In this document: positions 50,966 through 58,551 of the stretch, piece by piece
Position numbering within the stretch: position 1 is the first letter of the stretch
Layout: each line of letters begins with the position of its first letter
NCBI GenBank assembly: GCA_902760805.1
Contig: CACWHY010000005.1
Span: 101,792-165,791, forward strand
Length of the DNA: 64,000 nt
Source of the DNA: Ruminococcus flavefaciens
Lineage (GTDB): Bacteria > Bacillota > Clostridia > Oscillospirales > Ruminococcaceae
Direction: 5' to 3'
Notes under the pieces: generated by a model
The model's input: the letters and a program-made list of their open reading frames with translations, nothing else
The model's database searches: none
Told to the model about the DNA's origin: nothing
Translations under genes and position numbers: made by a program

Positions 50966-51120
50966 CATTATACCACAAAAGCGAAGCGTTGTGGTATAAT
51001 TGCCCGATATGCAGGGAGCAGATCATTTGATCTGCGTATCTGCAAGGGCATTTAGATAAAGTATGATCATTTGATCTGCGTATCTGCAAGGGCATTTAGA
51101 TAAAGTATAATGAATGTTAT
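50966..51120. repeat. Structured intergenic repeat, copy A, with an internal tandem duplication
   Basis: The outer hairpin ATTATACCACA/TGTGGTATAAT (about 50967-51000) is followed by a nested stem TGCCC-GCAG-GCAGATC/GATCTGC-CTGC-GGGCA (51001-51050). A perfect 44-bp unit is present twice in tandem (51021-51064 and 51065-51108). The third hairpin TATAATGAAT/ATTCATTATA spans about 51107-51129. TGGTATAAT extended -10 motifs point outward on both strands. Confidence 0.85.
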
Positions 51121-51245
51121 TCATTATACCACAAAAGCGAAGCGTTGTGGTATAATTGCCCGATATGCAGGGAGCAGATCTTTTGATCTGCGTATCTGCA
51201 AGGGCATTCAGATAAAGTATAATGAATGTTATTCATTATACCACA
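51121..51245. repeat. Structured intergenic repeat, copy B
   Basis: This copy is nearly identical to copy A without the duplication. Its hairpins are at about 51123-51156, 51157-51205 and 51217-51240. Adjacent copies share the junction TATTCATTATACCACA. Confidence 0.85.
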
Positions 51246-51284
51246 TTTTCGCCAAAATTGCAACCTCTAACGAGCCGTTTTTCA

Positions 51285-51313
51285 TTGACTTTATGTAAGA
51301 CGTATAGTATAAT
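51285..51313 (+). promoter_or_regulatory. Promoter of the DUF4874/DUF4832 dockerin gene
   Basis: TTGACT (51285-51290), 17-bp spacer, TATAAT (51308-51313). Confidence 0.82.
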
Positions 51314-51346
51314 TAAAGTAGAATTCGACCAAGAAGGAGTGATCAC

Positions 51347-53821
51347 ATGAGAACACTGAAACGAGCATTATCAGCCATTATGGGAGCAGCGATCGCCGCA
51401 GGCTGCTGCCCTTTCCCGGCATTGGCTCAGGAGGAGCTTGTCACCTCGCAGATCAGCTTTGAGGAATCAGTAGAGACCATCGCCAACCCCGGCGCCGGCT
51501 ACACCAACACCCCCTGGTACCGGCTTGCTCCCGGCGAATATAAGCCTGTTGACACTCAGGGCAGCCTTGTGCTTTTCTTCATCTACATCGGAGCCTACTC
51601 CTCCGGCGCAAACGGAGAACGTGTTCAGAACGGCAGCGGCGAGACCGTCTACACTCCCGGCGAGGACTATGAGCTGGACGAGAGCTTCTTCCGGTCGCTG
51701 AGGGAGAGCTTCGAGAACTGCCGAAAAAACGGCAGCATGATCGCCATGCGCTTCCGCTACGATGAAAACGGCTATGACGACCCGGAGCCCGGCTCCTTCG
51801 ACATGGTGCTGCGCCACATAGAGCAGATCAAGGACAGCGGTCTGCTGGAGGAATACTCCGACATCATCGCCTATGTGGAGACAGGAATGGTGGGCAAATG
51901 GGGCGAGCAGCACGGCGGAAAATACACCTCTCTGGACTATAAAGCTCAGGTGCTGGACGCCTTCGTGAAGGCTGTTCCGGAGCCGATCCCCGTCACTGTC
52001 AGAACTCCCGACACCTTCGCAAAATGGCTGGGCATCGAGCGCTCACAGCTGGCCGATGAGGAGTGGCTCTCCGGGCAGGAGCTGACTCAGGAGCAGGGAT
52101 ACCGGCTCTCTCAGGCCTACCGTGTGGGACTGTACAACGACGGCTATATGGGCAGCAGCTCCGACCTTGGCACCTTCGCAGACCGTAACGTGGAGACCGC
52201 CTGGCTGAACAAGCAGTGCGAAACGGCCTACTACGGCGGCGAATTTTCCGGCAATATCGAATTCGCCAAGCAGTTCGACACCTACCTCCCGGAGAATGCG
52301 ATCCCGGAAATGTACCGCACTCATCTTAGCTACATAAACTGCAACATTTTCAGCCTCTACAAGGACTACACTTTTTCCGAGGAGTACAGCGTGCCAGGGG
52401 TCGATAACTCAGCATACTACGGCCAGAGCGTGTTCCAATTCATCAGGAACCACCTGGGCTATCGCTTCGTTTTAAGGGACGCAAAGACCTCAGCCACGGT
52501 GCCCCAAGGCGGCGACCTACAGGTGGAGCTGACTGTGGAGAACACCGGCTTTGCCTCGCCTATCCCAAAGGTCAGCGCCAGCCTGATCCTTGAGCGTGAG
52601 GGCAGCTACATCACCTGTCCCCTGCCCGACGTGGACGCAAATCAGTGGCTCTCCTGCACGAAAAACGACCTGAGCCAGACCGTCACGATCCCCGGCGGAC
52701 TTGAGCCCGGCAAGTGGAACGTTTACCTGAAGCTGCAAATGGGCAATAACACCGTTGACCAGCACGCTCTCCGCTCGATCCGCTTCGCAAATGAGGGCGT
52801 GTGGAACGCTTCTCTGGGAGCTGACCTGGTGGGAGAGATCACCGTTGCTCCCTCAAGCAGCACCGGGAAATACTTCGGCGTGAAGGGCGGCTTAGATGAC
52901 GAAAGCGGCAGAGTCATGACTGTCCGTGGACAGGTGATCCCGGACGGTATGATCTCCTCCGACACAGAGTGGACTGAGGAGATGCTCATCGGCGAAAACG
53001 GCGATAATAAGGTCTACATGACCGCCGACGAGAACAACCTGTACATCATGGGACAGCTCCCTGACACTGCGGAGGCTCCCGTGTACAATATCCGGCTGAC
53101 CCGTGAGGACGGCGAGAGCTACTGGCTGTATTACGCCTCCAACGGCTATGTTTATTTCAACCACGAGCAGCGGCGTGGGGACTCCTGCAAGCACGTCGGC
53201 AGAACGGTGGAGTTCACGATCCCGCTGGAAATGATGGGGCTTTCCGCCGGCACAGAGGTGAAGCAGGTACGGCTCTTCCTCCAGGACAGCGCCAACGATT
53301 GGGCTCTTCTGGGGGATGTCTATTCCGAGAGGTTCACCGTCCCGGCAGGCTTCCGGGTGTACTCCGGCTGCACAAACATCAAGCTGCAAGAAAGAGAGGC
53401 CTACATCGCTGCGCCGGTGACTCTGGTGGAGGGAGCTCAGTATCAGTGGTATCTGGACGGCGAGGCCATTGAGGGAGCGACCGGCGAGACCTATGCAGTC
53501 TACGGGAAAACGGGTACCTACTCCGTGAAGATCACAGCTCCCGACGGCGCAGAAAAGACCGTGGATACCCTCAGAGTAACCGAGATCAGGAGCTCCGATC
53601 TTCTTTACGGCGACGCAAACGACGACGGAAAGGTAGATCTCCAGGACGCTGTTGCGATCCTGCAAAACGTGGCGCTTTCCGCAAAATACCCCCTTACCGA
53701 AAAGGGTCAGCTCCAAGCTGACGTGGACGAGGCGGAGGGTATCTCCGGCATTGACGCACTTGTGATCCAGAAGGTGGACGCAAAGCTTATAAAGCAGGAA
53801 CAGCTCCCTTTGAGAAAATAG
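51347..53821 (+). CDS. Secreted dockerin protein with DUF4874-DUF4832 core
   Basis: An 824-residue secreted protein. A signal peptide (to about residue 27) precedes a DUF4874-like region (about 35-215: ANPGAGYTNTPWYR, MIAMRFRYDENG, YVETGMVGKWGEQHGG). A DUF4832-like region follows (about 225-440: YRVGLYNDGYMGSSSDLGTF, HLSYINCNIFSLYKDY, FIRNHLGYRFVLR). These two domains co-occur in glycosidase-like proteins of unknown activity. Beta-sandwich modules and a type-I dockerin close it (about 755-824, GDANDDGKVDLQDAVAILQ). Conserved acidic residues in VETGMVGKWGEQHG and GLYNDGYMG are candidate catalytic sites. AAGGAGTGATCAC precedes the ATG. A bidirectional terminator follows. Confidence 0.88.
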   Translation: MRTLKRALSAIMGAAIAAGCCPFPALAQEELVTSQISFEESVETIANPGAGYTNTPWYRLAPGEYKPVDTQGSLVLFFIYIGAYSSGANGERVQNGSGETVYTPGEDYELDESFFRSLRESFENCRKNGSMIAMRFRYDENGYDDPEPGSFDMVLRHIEQIKDSGLLEEYSDIIAYVETGMVGKWGEQHGGKYTSLDYKAQVLDAFVKAVPEPIPVTVRTPDTFAKWLGIERSQLADEEWLSGQELTQEQGYRLSQAYRVGLYNDGYMGSSSDLGTFADRNVETAWLNKQCETAYYGGEFSGNIEFAKQFDTYLPENAIPEMYRTHLSYINCNIFSLYKDYTFSEEYSVPGVDNSAYYGQSVFQFIRNHLGYRFVLRDAKTSATVPQGGDLQVELTVENTGFASPIPKVSASLILEREGSYITCPLPDVDANQWLSCTKNDLSQTVTIPGGLEPGKWNVYLKLQMGNNTVDQHALRSIRFANEGVWNASLGADLVGEITVAPSSSTGKYFGVKGGLDDESGRVMTVRGQVIPDGMISSDTEWTEEMLIGENGDNKVYMTADENNLYIMGQLPDTAEAPVYNIRLTREDGESYWLYYASNGYVYFNHEQRRGDSCKHVGRTVEFTIPLEMMGLSAGTEVKQVRLFLQDSANDWALLGDVYSERFTVPAGFRVYSGCTNIKLQEREAYIAAPVTLVEGAQYQWYLDGEAIEGATGETYAVYGKTGTYSVKITAPDGAEKTVDTLRVTEIRSSDLLYGDANDDGKVDLQDAVAILQNVALSAKYPLTEKGQLQADVDEAEGISGIDALVIQKVDAKLIKQEQLPLRK

Positions 53822-53822
53822 C

Positions 53823-53852
53823 AAAAAAACTGCCTCTCGGGGCAGTTTTTCG
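53823..53852. terminator. Bidirectional terminator between the dockerin gene and the retron RT gene
   Basis: AACTGCC/GGCAGTT (53828-53834, 53841-53847) with an A-run before and a T-run after. Confidence 0.88.
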
Positions 53853-53853
53853 T

Positions 53854-54813
53854 TTATAGCTGAGCTGTGAGCTCCTTTATCTGGGAGTGGTATCCCTGCA
53901 TCTCAAGGTTAGCCGGGTCGATCTGAAGGGCGAATGCGATCCTTCCCAAAAGAGAATGGAGATACTGCTCCGGAGAGGTCTTCAGCCCACGCCGTTTCAG
54001 GCTCTCCTTCGGGCCAAACTTCAGGCAGAAATAGACCTCCTGCCGAAGCTGTCTGCGGAGCTCTCTGGGAACTTGCAGCTTTTCATTGACAACGATGCCG
54101 GTGACCTTCTGCTGGTTTGCGCAGCTGAGAAAAAGGGATTTCCTTTCGTTCAGTTCAAATCCCATGCCGTGGAGCATCCTTCTGACCTTTCTCACAAGAT
54201 CACAGGTCAGAAGGTCTGTCTTTCTCCCGGAGAAGGTCAGGTCGTCGCAGTATCGTGTGTAGTTTATCCCCCGGCGGCCGCACCACTCTCCCAGATGCTC
54301 GTCAAAGCGCTTCATGACAAGATTGGCGATATACGGGGAAGTCGGGGCGCCCTGCGGAAGGACGCTGTTATGCACGCAAAGCCGCATGAGCAGCACGGTG
54401 GCAGCCTGAGAGAGCCCCAGCTGCCTCATGACCGAGTATACCATGTCGGCGTCGATATTATCGAAGAATTTTGAGATGTCCAGCTTGATCAGGTACTCCT
54501 GATGCAAGTGGGGCGAGGCGTTGTCCTTCAGCGAGCGGCCGGGCTGATATGCTGTGGAAAAACTGGACAGCTCCAGCCTGTAAAGGTACCGGTGAAGGAT
54601 CCTGCGCTGGGTCATTTTCAGCAGGGCGTTAGGCACTGACAGCTTGCGGCTCTTGCGGAAAAGCCCCTTCTTTATCACAACAGTGTGGTAGTTTTTGTAC
54701 TTGGAGGATCCGCTCTTGGGATGTCTGGGAATACGCTCGTTGCTGAGCATATACAGCTTTCCCACAGGCACGTCAAGAGCATGGGAAACTGCCAAAACAT
54801 CGCTGTCTGTCAT
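53854..54813 (-). CDS. Retron reverse transcriptase
   Basis: A 319-residue RT of the retron class. It carries the retron-specific NAxxH motif as NASPH (98-102), LIKLDISKFFDNI (RT motif A), QGAPTSP (154-160), the active-site YCDD (188-191) and the VTG triplet (237-239, QQKVTGIVV). No maturase, endonuclease or extra effector domain is present. It should extend from a guanosine in the msr RNA, making branched msDNA from the msd template encoded just upstream. The ATG at 54813 follows GGAGGTGGAGCT; the longer frame runs into the a2 arm and is rejected. No toxin or effector gene is adjacent. Full length for the family. Confidence 0.95.
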   Translation of the reverse strand: MTDSDVLAVSHALDVPVGKLYMLSNERIPRHPKSGSSKYKNYHTVVIKKGLFRKSRKLSVPNALLKMTQRRILHRYLYRLELSSFSTAYQPGRSLKDNASPHLHQEYLIKLDISKFFDNIDADMVYSVMRQLGLSQAATVLLMRLCVHNSVLPQGAPTSPYIANLVMKRFDEHLGEWCGRRGINYTRYCDDLTFSGRKTDLLTCDLVRKVRRMLHGMGFELNERKSLFLSCANQQKVTGIVVNEKLQVPRELRRQLRQEVYFCLKFGPKESLKRRGLKTSPEQYLHSLLGRIAFALQIDPANLEMQGYHSQIKELTAQL

Positions 54814-54832
54814 AGCTCCACCTCCAAAAAAT

Positions 54833-54998
54833 GAACAGGCTGCCGGCACAAACCATTCAAATGCTGGGGAGCTGAATTTTAGTCAACGAAGTTGACGGAA
54901 TTATTCAGCGGAGCAGGCATTTGCTAATGTGGATACTCCTGAAAGCCCAGCGGCGACTCGCCGCTGTATGCAGTGCAAAACGCTGCCGGCAGCTGTTC
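54833..54998 (-). ncRNA. Retron msr-msd RNA
   Basis: A 166-nt region immediately upstream of the RT. Arm a1 (54984-54998) and arm a2 (54833-54848) pair over 15 bp with one bulged C. An AGC directly after a1 is the candidate site of the branching G. The msr part has a 7-bp hairpin AGCGGCG/CGCCGCT (54949-54965). The msd part is a long stepped hairpin: CAAATGC/GCATTTG (54917-54923 with 54858-54864), GCTGAAT/ATTCAGC (54903-54909 with 54871-54877) and GTCAAC/GTTGAC (54891-54896 with 54882-54887), with a 3-nt loop. Order promoter, a1, msr, msd, a2, RT is canonical. Branch and end positions are inferred. Confidence 0.92.
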
Positions 54999-55008
54999 GG
55001 TCAAGGCC

Positions 55009-55037
55009 ATTATAGCACAGTCGATTGGAATTGTCAA
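55009..55037 (-). promoter_or_regulatory. Retron promoter
   Basis: Consensus TTGACA (55032-55037), 17-bp spacer, TATAAT (55009-55014), minus strand. Predicted transcription start near 55002, just before arm a1. Confidence 0.87.
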
Positions 55038-55043
55038 CAGCCT

Positions 55044-56261
55044 CTAGGCCAGCTTCACCACCAGCGTCACGCTGAAAAAGCCGTCCTTGATGTCCGCATA
55101 GACCTCGCCGCCCATGAGCCCCATGAGCCGCTTGCAGATGAAAAGTCCCAATCCGTTGCCGTTTACGCCGGCGGAGTTGCTCCCTCGGTGGAAGCTCTCA
55201 AAGATCTGAGGCAGCTCCTTACTCTCCAGCTGACAGCCGGAATTTGACACGCAAATGAGCTGGCAGCCGTCCATTCGGTCAAAGCCGATCTCTATGACCC
55301 TGCCGTCGCCGTACTTTATGGCGTTCTCCACAAGGTTTTGCAGGCACTCACCAAGGCGGTCAGGGTCACAGGAGAGGATGCCGTCCTCGTACTGGTCTAT
55401 TTTCAGCTCAGTGCCGGACATTGCCAGCTGAGGAGCATACCTTGCATGGATCTTGCCAATGATCTGGCTGAGGAAGGCCTCTCCCTGCACCACTTCAAAG
55501 GTCATGAAGTCCTCGCTGGCGGCCTGAGTGATCTGGCTGACGAAGTTCTCGATCTCGTCCGCCCGGGAGTTTATGCTCTCGGCGGCACTTCGGCGCTTCT
55601 CCTCGTCCTGATAAAGTCCCTTGGCCAGAGCCTTTGCGTTGAGCTTGATCGCCGAAAGGGGCGTTTTTATGTCGTGGGAAAGGCTAAGCAGAAGCAGCTT
55701 TTTGTCACGCTGCATGGAGATCTCCTTCCGGCGGCTGTCCTCCACGCTCTCTCTGAGCATATTGACGCCCCAGGTGAATTTCCCGAAAAATCGGCTTTTC
55801 TCCTCGGGGATAGCAACAGCCAGATTTCCCCTGGCAAGCTCCTGTGGAACACTGCTGAGCCGTCCGAAGGGAAGGATGATCTTCCGCCAGATGTACAAGA
55901 ACACCGCCAGGATCAGCAGGAAAAGCGCTCCCATAGCCACAGCAGTCTTCCTGAGCATGACCCTGCCGTCGAAGGCTTTGTACTCCACACGATAGAGCTG
56001 ACCGCCGCTCTCCACGATGACATAGGGGTTTTCCGATAAGTAAAGATCACCGTCCGCAGAGGTGAAAACTCCGGTAAGGTTGGGGAACTCCGACAGATCC
56101 GTGCTGCCGGTCTCGCTGATCTGCTCAGCAAGGCGCTTGGCCTCCACCCGGCAGATACCGTCGTTTCGGCGGATGCTCCGGGAAAGCGAGACCTCCAGCA
56201 TCACGGCGATCACCAGAAAAACTGCGATCACGATAATAAAGATCCTTTTGAACGTCTTCAT
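55044..56261 (-). CDS. Sensor histidine kinase of a peptide-resistance-type two-component system
   Basis: A 405-residue kinase. Transmembrane helices lie at about 8-26 and 105-127, around a short sensor of about 80 residues. The HAMP-like linker is followed by the H-box (LSLSHDIKTPLSAIKLNAKAL), N-box (CLQNLVENAIKYGDG), a divergent DxGxG region (ICVSNSGCQLESKELPQIF) and GNGLGLFICKRLM. The H-box in SHDIKTPLS form is typical of cell-envelope sensors. Its start overlaps the response-regulator stop (ATGA). The adjacent ABC exporter and DUF4097 genes suggest a joint envelope-stress role, which is inference. Confidence 0.92.
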   Translation of the reverse strand: MKTFKRIFIIVIAVFLVIAVMLEVSLSRSIRRNDGICRVEAKRLAEQISETGSTDLSEFPNLTGVFTSADGDLYLSENPYVIVESGGQLYRVEYKAFDGRVMLRKTAVAMGALFLLILAVFLYIWRKIILPFGRLSSVPQELARGNLAVAIPEEKSRFFGKFTWGVNMLRESVEDSRRKEISMQRDKKLLLLSLSHDIKTPLSAIKLNAKALAKGLYQDEEKRRSAAESINSRADEIENFVSQITQAASEDFMTFEVVQGEAFLSQIIGKIHARYAPQLAMSGTELKIDQYEDGILSCDPDRLGECLQNLVENAIKYGDGRVIEIGFDRMDGCQLICVSNSGCQLESKELPQIFESFHRGSNSAGVNGNGLGLFICKRLMGLMGGEVYADIKDGFFSVTLVVKLA

Positions 56262-56920
56262 AGGAACTTATACCCCACTCCCCAGACAGTGATCAGCCGC
56301 TTGGCCTTTTTGGGGTCGTCCCCCAGCTTCTGCCGCAGCCGGTTGATGTGGACGTGGAGGGTCTGGAGCTCGGAATCGCTGTCACTGCCCCAGACCCTGT
56401 TGAACAGGTATTCTTTTTTAAGAGCCTTCCCCTGGTTTTCGATGAGAAGAGCCAGCAGATCAAACTCCTTTGCAGGCAGCTCCACAGCCTTGCCGTCGAT
56501 CTGAGCAGTGCGGTCCGCCAAATTCAGTGTGACACCGCTTGCAGAGATCACGCTGTGCTGATAGCGCCGCTTGAAAATGCCCTTGATCTTGGCAATAAGG
56601 ATGTCGATGTCGTAGGGCTTTTCGATGTAGTCGTCAGCTCCCAGGTCAAGGCCGCTGAGCTTATCCTCCTTGTCAGTTCTTGCGCTGACGATAAGGATCG
56701 GTGTGTCTGCGGATTCTCTCAGCTTTGAGCAGACCGAAAAGCCGTTCACGTCCGGAAGATTTATGTCCAGCACCACAAGCCTTGCTCCGTAGCGCTCAAA
56801 GAGCTCCAAGGCACGCTCACCGCTCTCAACTGCCGAGACCGTATAGCCCTCAGCACGAAGAAAATCCGTCAGAAGTCCGGCCAGCTCCCGGTCGTCCTCC
56901 ACGATAAGAATATCAGTCAT
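56258..56920 (-). CDS. OmpR-family response regulator
   Basis: A 220-residue regulator. The receiver domain has DD near residues 8-9, phospho-acceptor Asp in VVLDINLPDVNG and Lys in YIEKPYDIDIL. The winged helix has LPAKEFDLLALLIENQG, LQTLHVHINRLRQKLGD and TVWGVGYKF. It partners the downstream kinase. Likely targets are the neighbouring ABC and DUF4097 genes. Confidence 0.94.
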   Translation of the reverse strand: MTDILIVEDDRELAGLLTDFLRAEGYTVSAVESGERALELFERYGARLVVLDINLPDVNGFSVCSKLRESADTPILIVSARTDKEDKLSGLDLGADDYIEKPYDIDILIAKIKGIFKRRYQHSVISASGVTLNLADRTAQIDGKAVELPAKEFDLLALLIENQGKALKKEYLFNRVWGSDSDSELQTLHVHINRLRQKLGDDPKKAKRLITVWGVGYKFL

Positions 56921-56955
56921 ACCATCACCTCGGCGAGAAATGTTTTTGTATGAAC

Positions 56956-56984
56956 ATTATACCACGATCCGCCAGATCAATCAA
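56956..56984 (-). promoter_or_regulatory. Promoter of the two-component genes, overlapping the DUF4097 stop codon
   Basis: TTGATT (56979-56984), 17-bp spacer, TATAAT (56956-56961) with TGG before it. The -35 box covers the stop codon at 56981-56983. Confidence 0.75.
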
Positions 56985-57751
56985 GTGAAGCTGACCAAAA
57001 TATCTCCAGAGGTGGTGCTGATATCCACAGCCCGGCCGGAGCCGTTGTCCTTTTTGTAGGAGTTGTCGATCTCAGCTCCGCCCACTATGATCTTGCCTGA
57101 GGTCGTCGAAATATCGAAGTCGAAGTCAGTCTCGCTGCCGCTCAGCTCCATGGACACATCACCGGAAATGCAATCTGTCTCGATCTGGCTGGATCCTGTA
57201 CCGGTCAGCTTCATATCGCCGGAGGTCTGATCGGTGGTCAGCTTTCCGAAAATGCAGTCGTCTATCTTCAGGTCACCGCTGGCAGACTTTATCTTCAGGT
57301 CGCCGCCGCTCTTTGAGCCGCTGATCATGATGTCGCCGGAGGTCACGTTTATGCTGCCGGAAACATCTGTATCGCTGATCTGGATGTTGCCGGAGGTGGC
57401 CTTGATCCCCACAGACTCCAGAGTCTTAGCGGAGAGAGTGATCTCGATTCTGTTGTGGTCGCTGTAGGTGACCCAGTTCAGCTTTTTGCTGCTTTTTGAA
57501 ACGATCGTCAGCTTGCTGCCGTCCTGAGTGATCTCGGGCTTCAGGCTCTCGGGGAGGTCGTAGCTCACCTGATCGGAGCTGCCCTGTCTTATGATGATGT
57601 CAGCGCTCGTCACGTCAACGCTCAAGGAGGAAACTGCCCCGATCTCCACAGTGTCATGAACAGTGGGCTCCTGTCTCATCCCGCAGCTAAATCCGCATAC
57701 TGCCGCTGCTGCAAGCACCGCTGCCCCTGCTATCATTTTGCCGATCTTCAT
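56981..57751 (-). CDS. DUF4097-family beta-solenoid lipoprotein
   Basis: A 256-residue exported protein. An N-terminal signal with lipobox-like CGFSC (near 19-23) precedes a repetitive beta-rich region. There, TSGDI/ASGDL units recur about every 20 residues (IKATSGNIQISD, NVTSGDIMISG, KSASGDLKIDD, TTSGDILVS), the pattern of DUF4097/adhesin-like beta-solenoids. These often accompany envelope-stress ABC exporters in Bacillota, although their job is unclear. It lies 14 bp after the ATPase gene in the same operon. Confidence 0.88.
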   Translation of the reverse strand: MKIGKMIAGAAVLAAAAVCGFSCGMRQEPTVHDTVEIGAVSSLSVDVTSADIIIRQGSSDQVSYDLPESLKPEITQDGSKLTIVSKSSKKLNWVTYSDHNRIEITLSAKTLESVGIKATSGNIQISDTDVSGSINVTSGDIMISGSKSGGDLKIKSASGDLKIDDCIFGKLTTDQTSGDMKLTGTGSSQIETDCISGDVSMELSGSETDFDFDISTTSGKIIVGGAEIDNSYKKDNGSGRAVDISTTSGDILVSFT

Positions 57752-57765
57752 GGTGTTATCCTTTC

Positions 57766-58536
57766 TTACCAGCCCTGCTCTAAGAGCCAGTTGTTCAGTT
57801 CTCTTTCACGGTCACGGAGCTCTGCCTCTCCCCCAAGGAAGTGTCCCATTTCCTTCTGGCCAACTATACAGCCGTCAAGGATATAGATCACCCTGCTGCA
57901 CTTTGCGGCGACCTTTGGGTCGTGAGTTACGCACATGACAGTTGTGCCGTCCTCGTTGAGAGAGAGCAGCTGGCTCATCACCTCGTCAGAGCTTGCCCTG
58001 TTGAGAGCTCCTGTGGGCTCGTCAGCGAAGATCATGCTGGGAGAATTGATCATGCTCCGGCAGATACCTGCTCTCTGGAGCTGTCCTCCTGAGACCTCAT
58101 TGATGTCGTTATCGCCTATATCAGCGATCCCCAGGCGCCGCATGAGAGCTCTTCCACGCTCCTCAGTCTGGCTGCGTTTTTCCTTTGTCTTCTTGGACTT
58201 CACCGCCGGAAGAATGATATTATCCAGCACGGAGAGGTTTTTCATCATGTACATCTGCTGGAAGATAAATCCCATTTCATCCAGGCGAAGAGAAGCCATT
58301 TCCTTGTCTGAGAGCTTGGCTGTCTCCTTTCCTGCGAAGATCACGCTGCCGGCTGTGGCTCTGTCCATTCCGGATACACAGTAGAGCAGAGTGCTCTTTC
58401 CGGAGCCGGAGGGTCCCATGATAGCCAGCATCTCGCCCTCCTCCACGGAGAGGTCGATGTTTTTCAGAACGTTGTTCTGGTGCTTGTTGACGATGTATGT
58501 CTTGCAAAGTCCCTTTGTCTGTAAAACTGTACTCAT
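57766..58536 (-). CDS. ABC transporter ATP-binding protein (MacB/BceA type)
   Basis: A 256-residue ATPase. Walker A is GPSGSGKST (near 40-48). The Q-loop region is FIFQQMYMM, the signature NEVSGGQLQRAGICRSMI, Walker B MIFADEPTGAL and the H-loop CVTHDP. It energises the FtsX-like permease encoded 15 bp upstream. MacB/BceA-type systems export or sense antimicrobial peptides or lipoproteins. Its C-terminal extension past the switch His is short. It forms an operon with the permease and DUF4097 genes. Confidence 0.95.
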   Translation of the reverse strand: MSTVLQTKGLCKTYIVNKHQNNVLKNIDLSVEEGEMLAIMGPSGSGKSTLLYCVSGMDRATAGSVIFAGKETAKLSDKEMASLRLDEMGFIFQQMYMMKNLSVLDNIILPAVKSKKTKEKRSQTEERGRALMRRLGIADIGDNDINEVSGGQLQRAGICRSMINSPSMIFADEPTGALNRASSDEVMSQLLSLNEDGTTVMCVTHDPKVAAKCSRVIYILDGCIVGQKEMGHFLGGEAELRDRERELNNWLLEQGW

Positions 58537-58551
58537 TTTCCTTATCCTTTC

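Noticed and set aside
50966-51245. Possible CRISPR array
   Set aside because: The repeated units are long, self-complementary and adjacent without spacers of uniform length, and no cas genes are present. They form an intergenic hairpin repeat.
52892-53824. 310-codon open frame on the minus strand
   Set aside because: It is antisense to the DUF4874/DUF4832 dockerin gene and ends at its terminator. No ribosome site or motif.
53854-54813. Group II intron or diversity-generating retroelement RT
   Set aside because: There is no maturase or endonuclease domain, no template/variable repeats and no intron RNA domains. NASPH, VTG and an upstream msr-msd with a1/a2 arms identify a retron.
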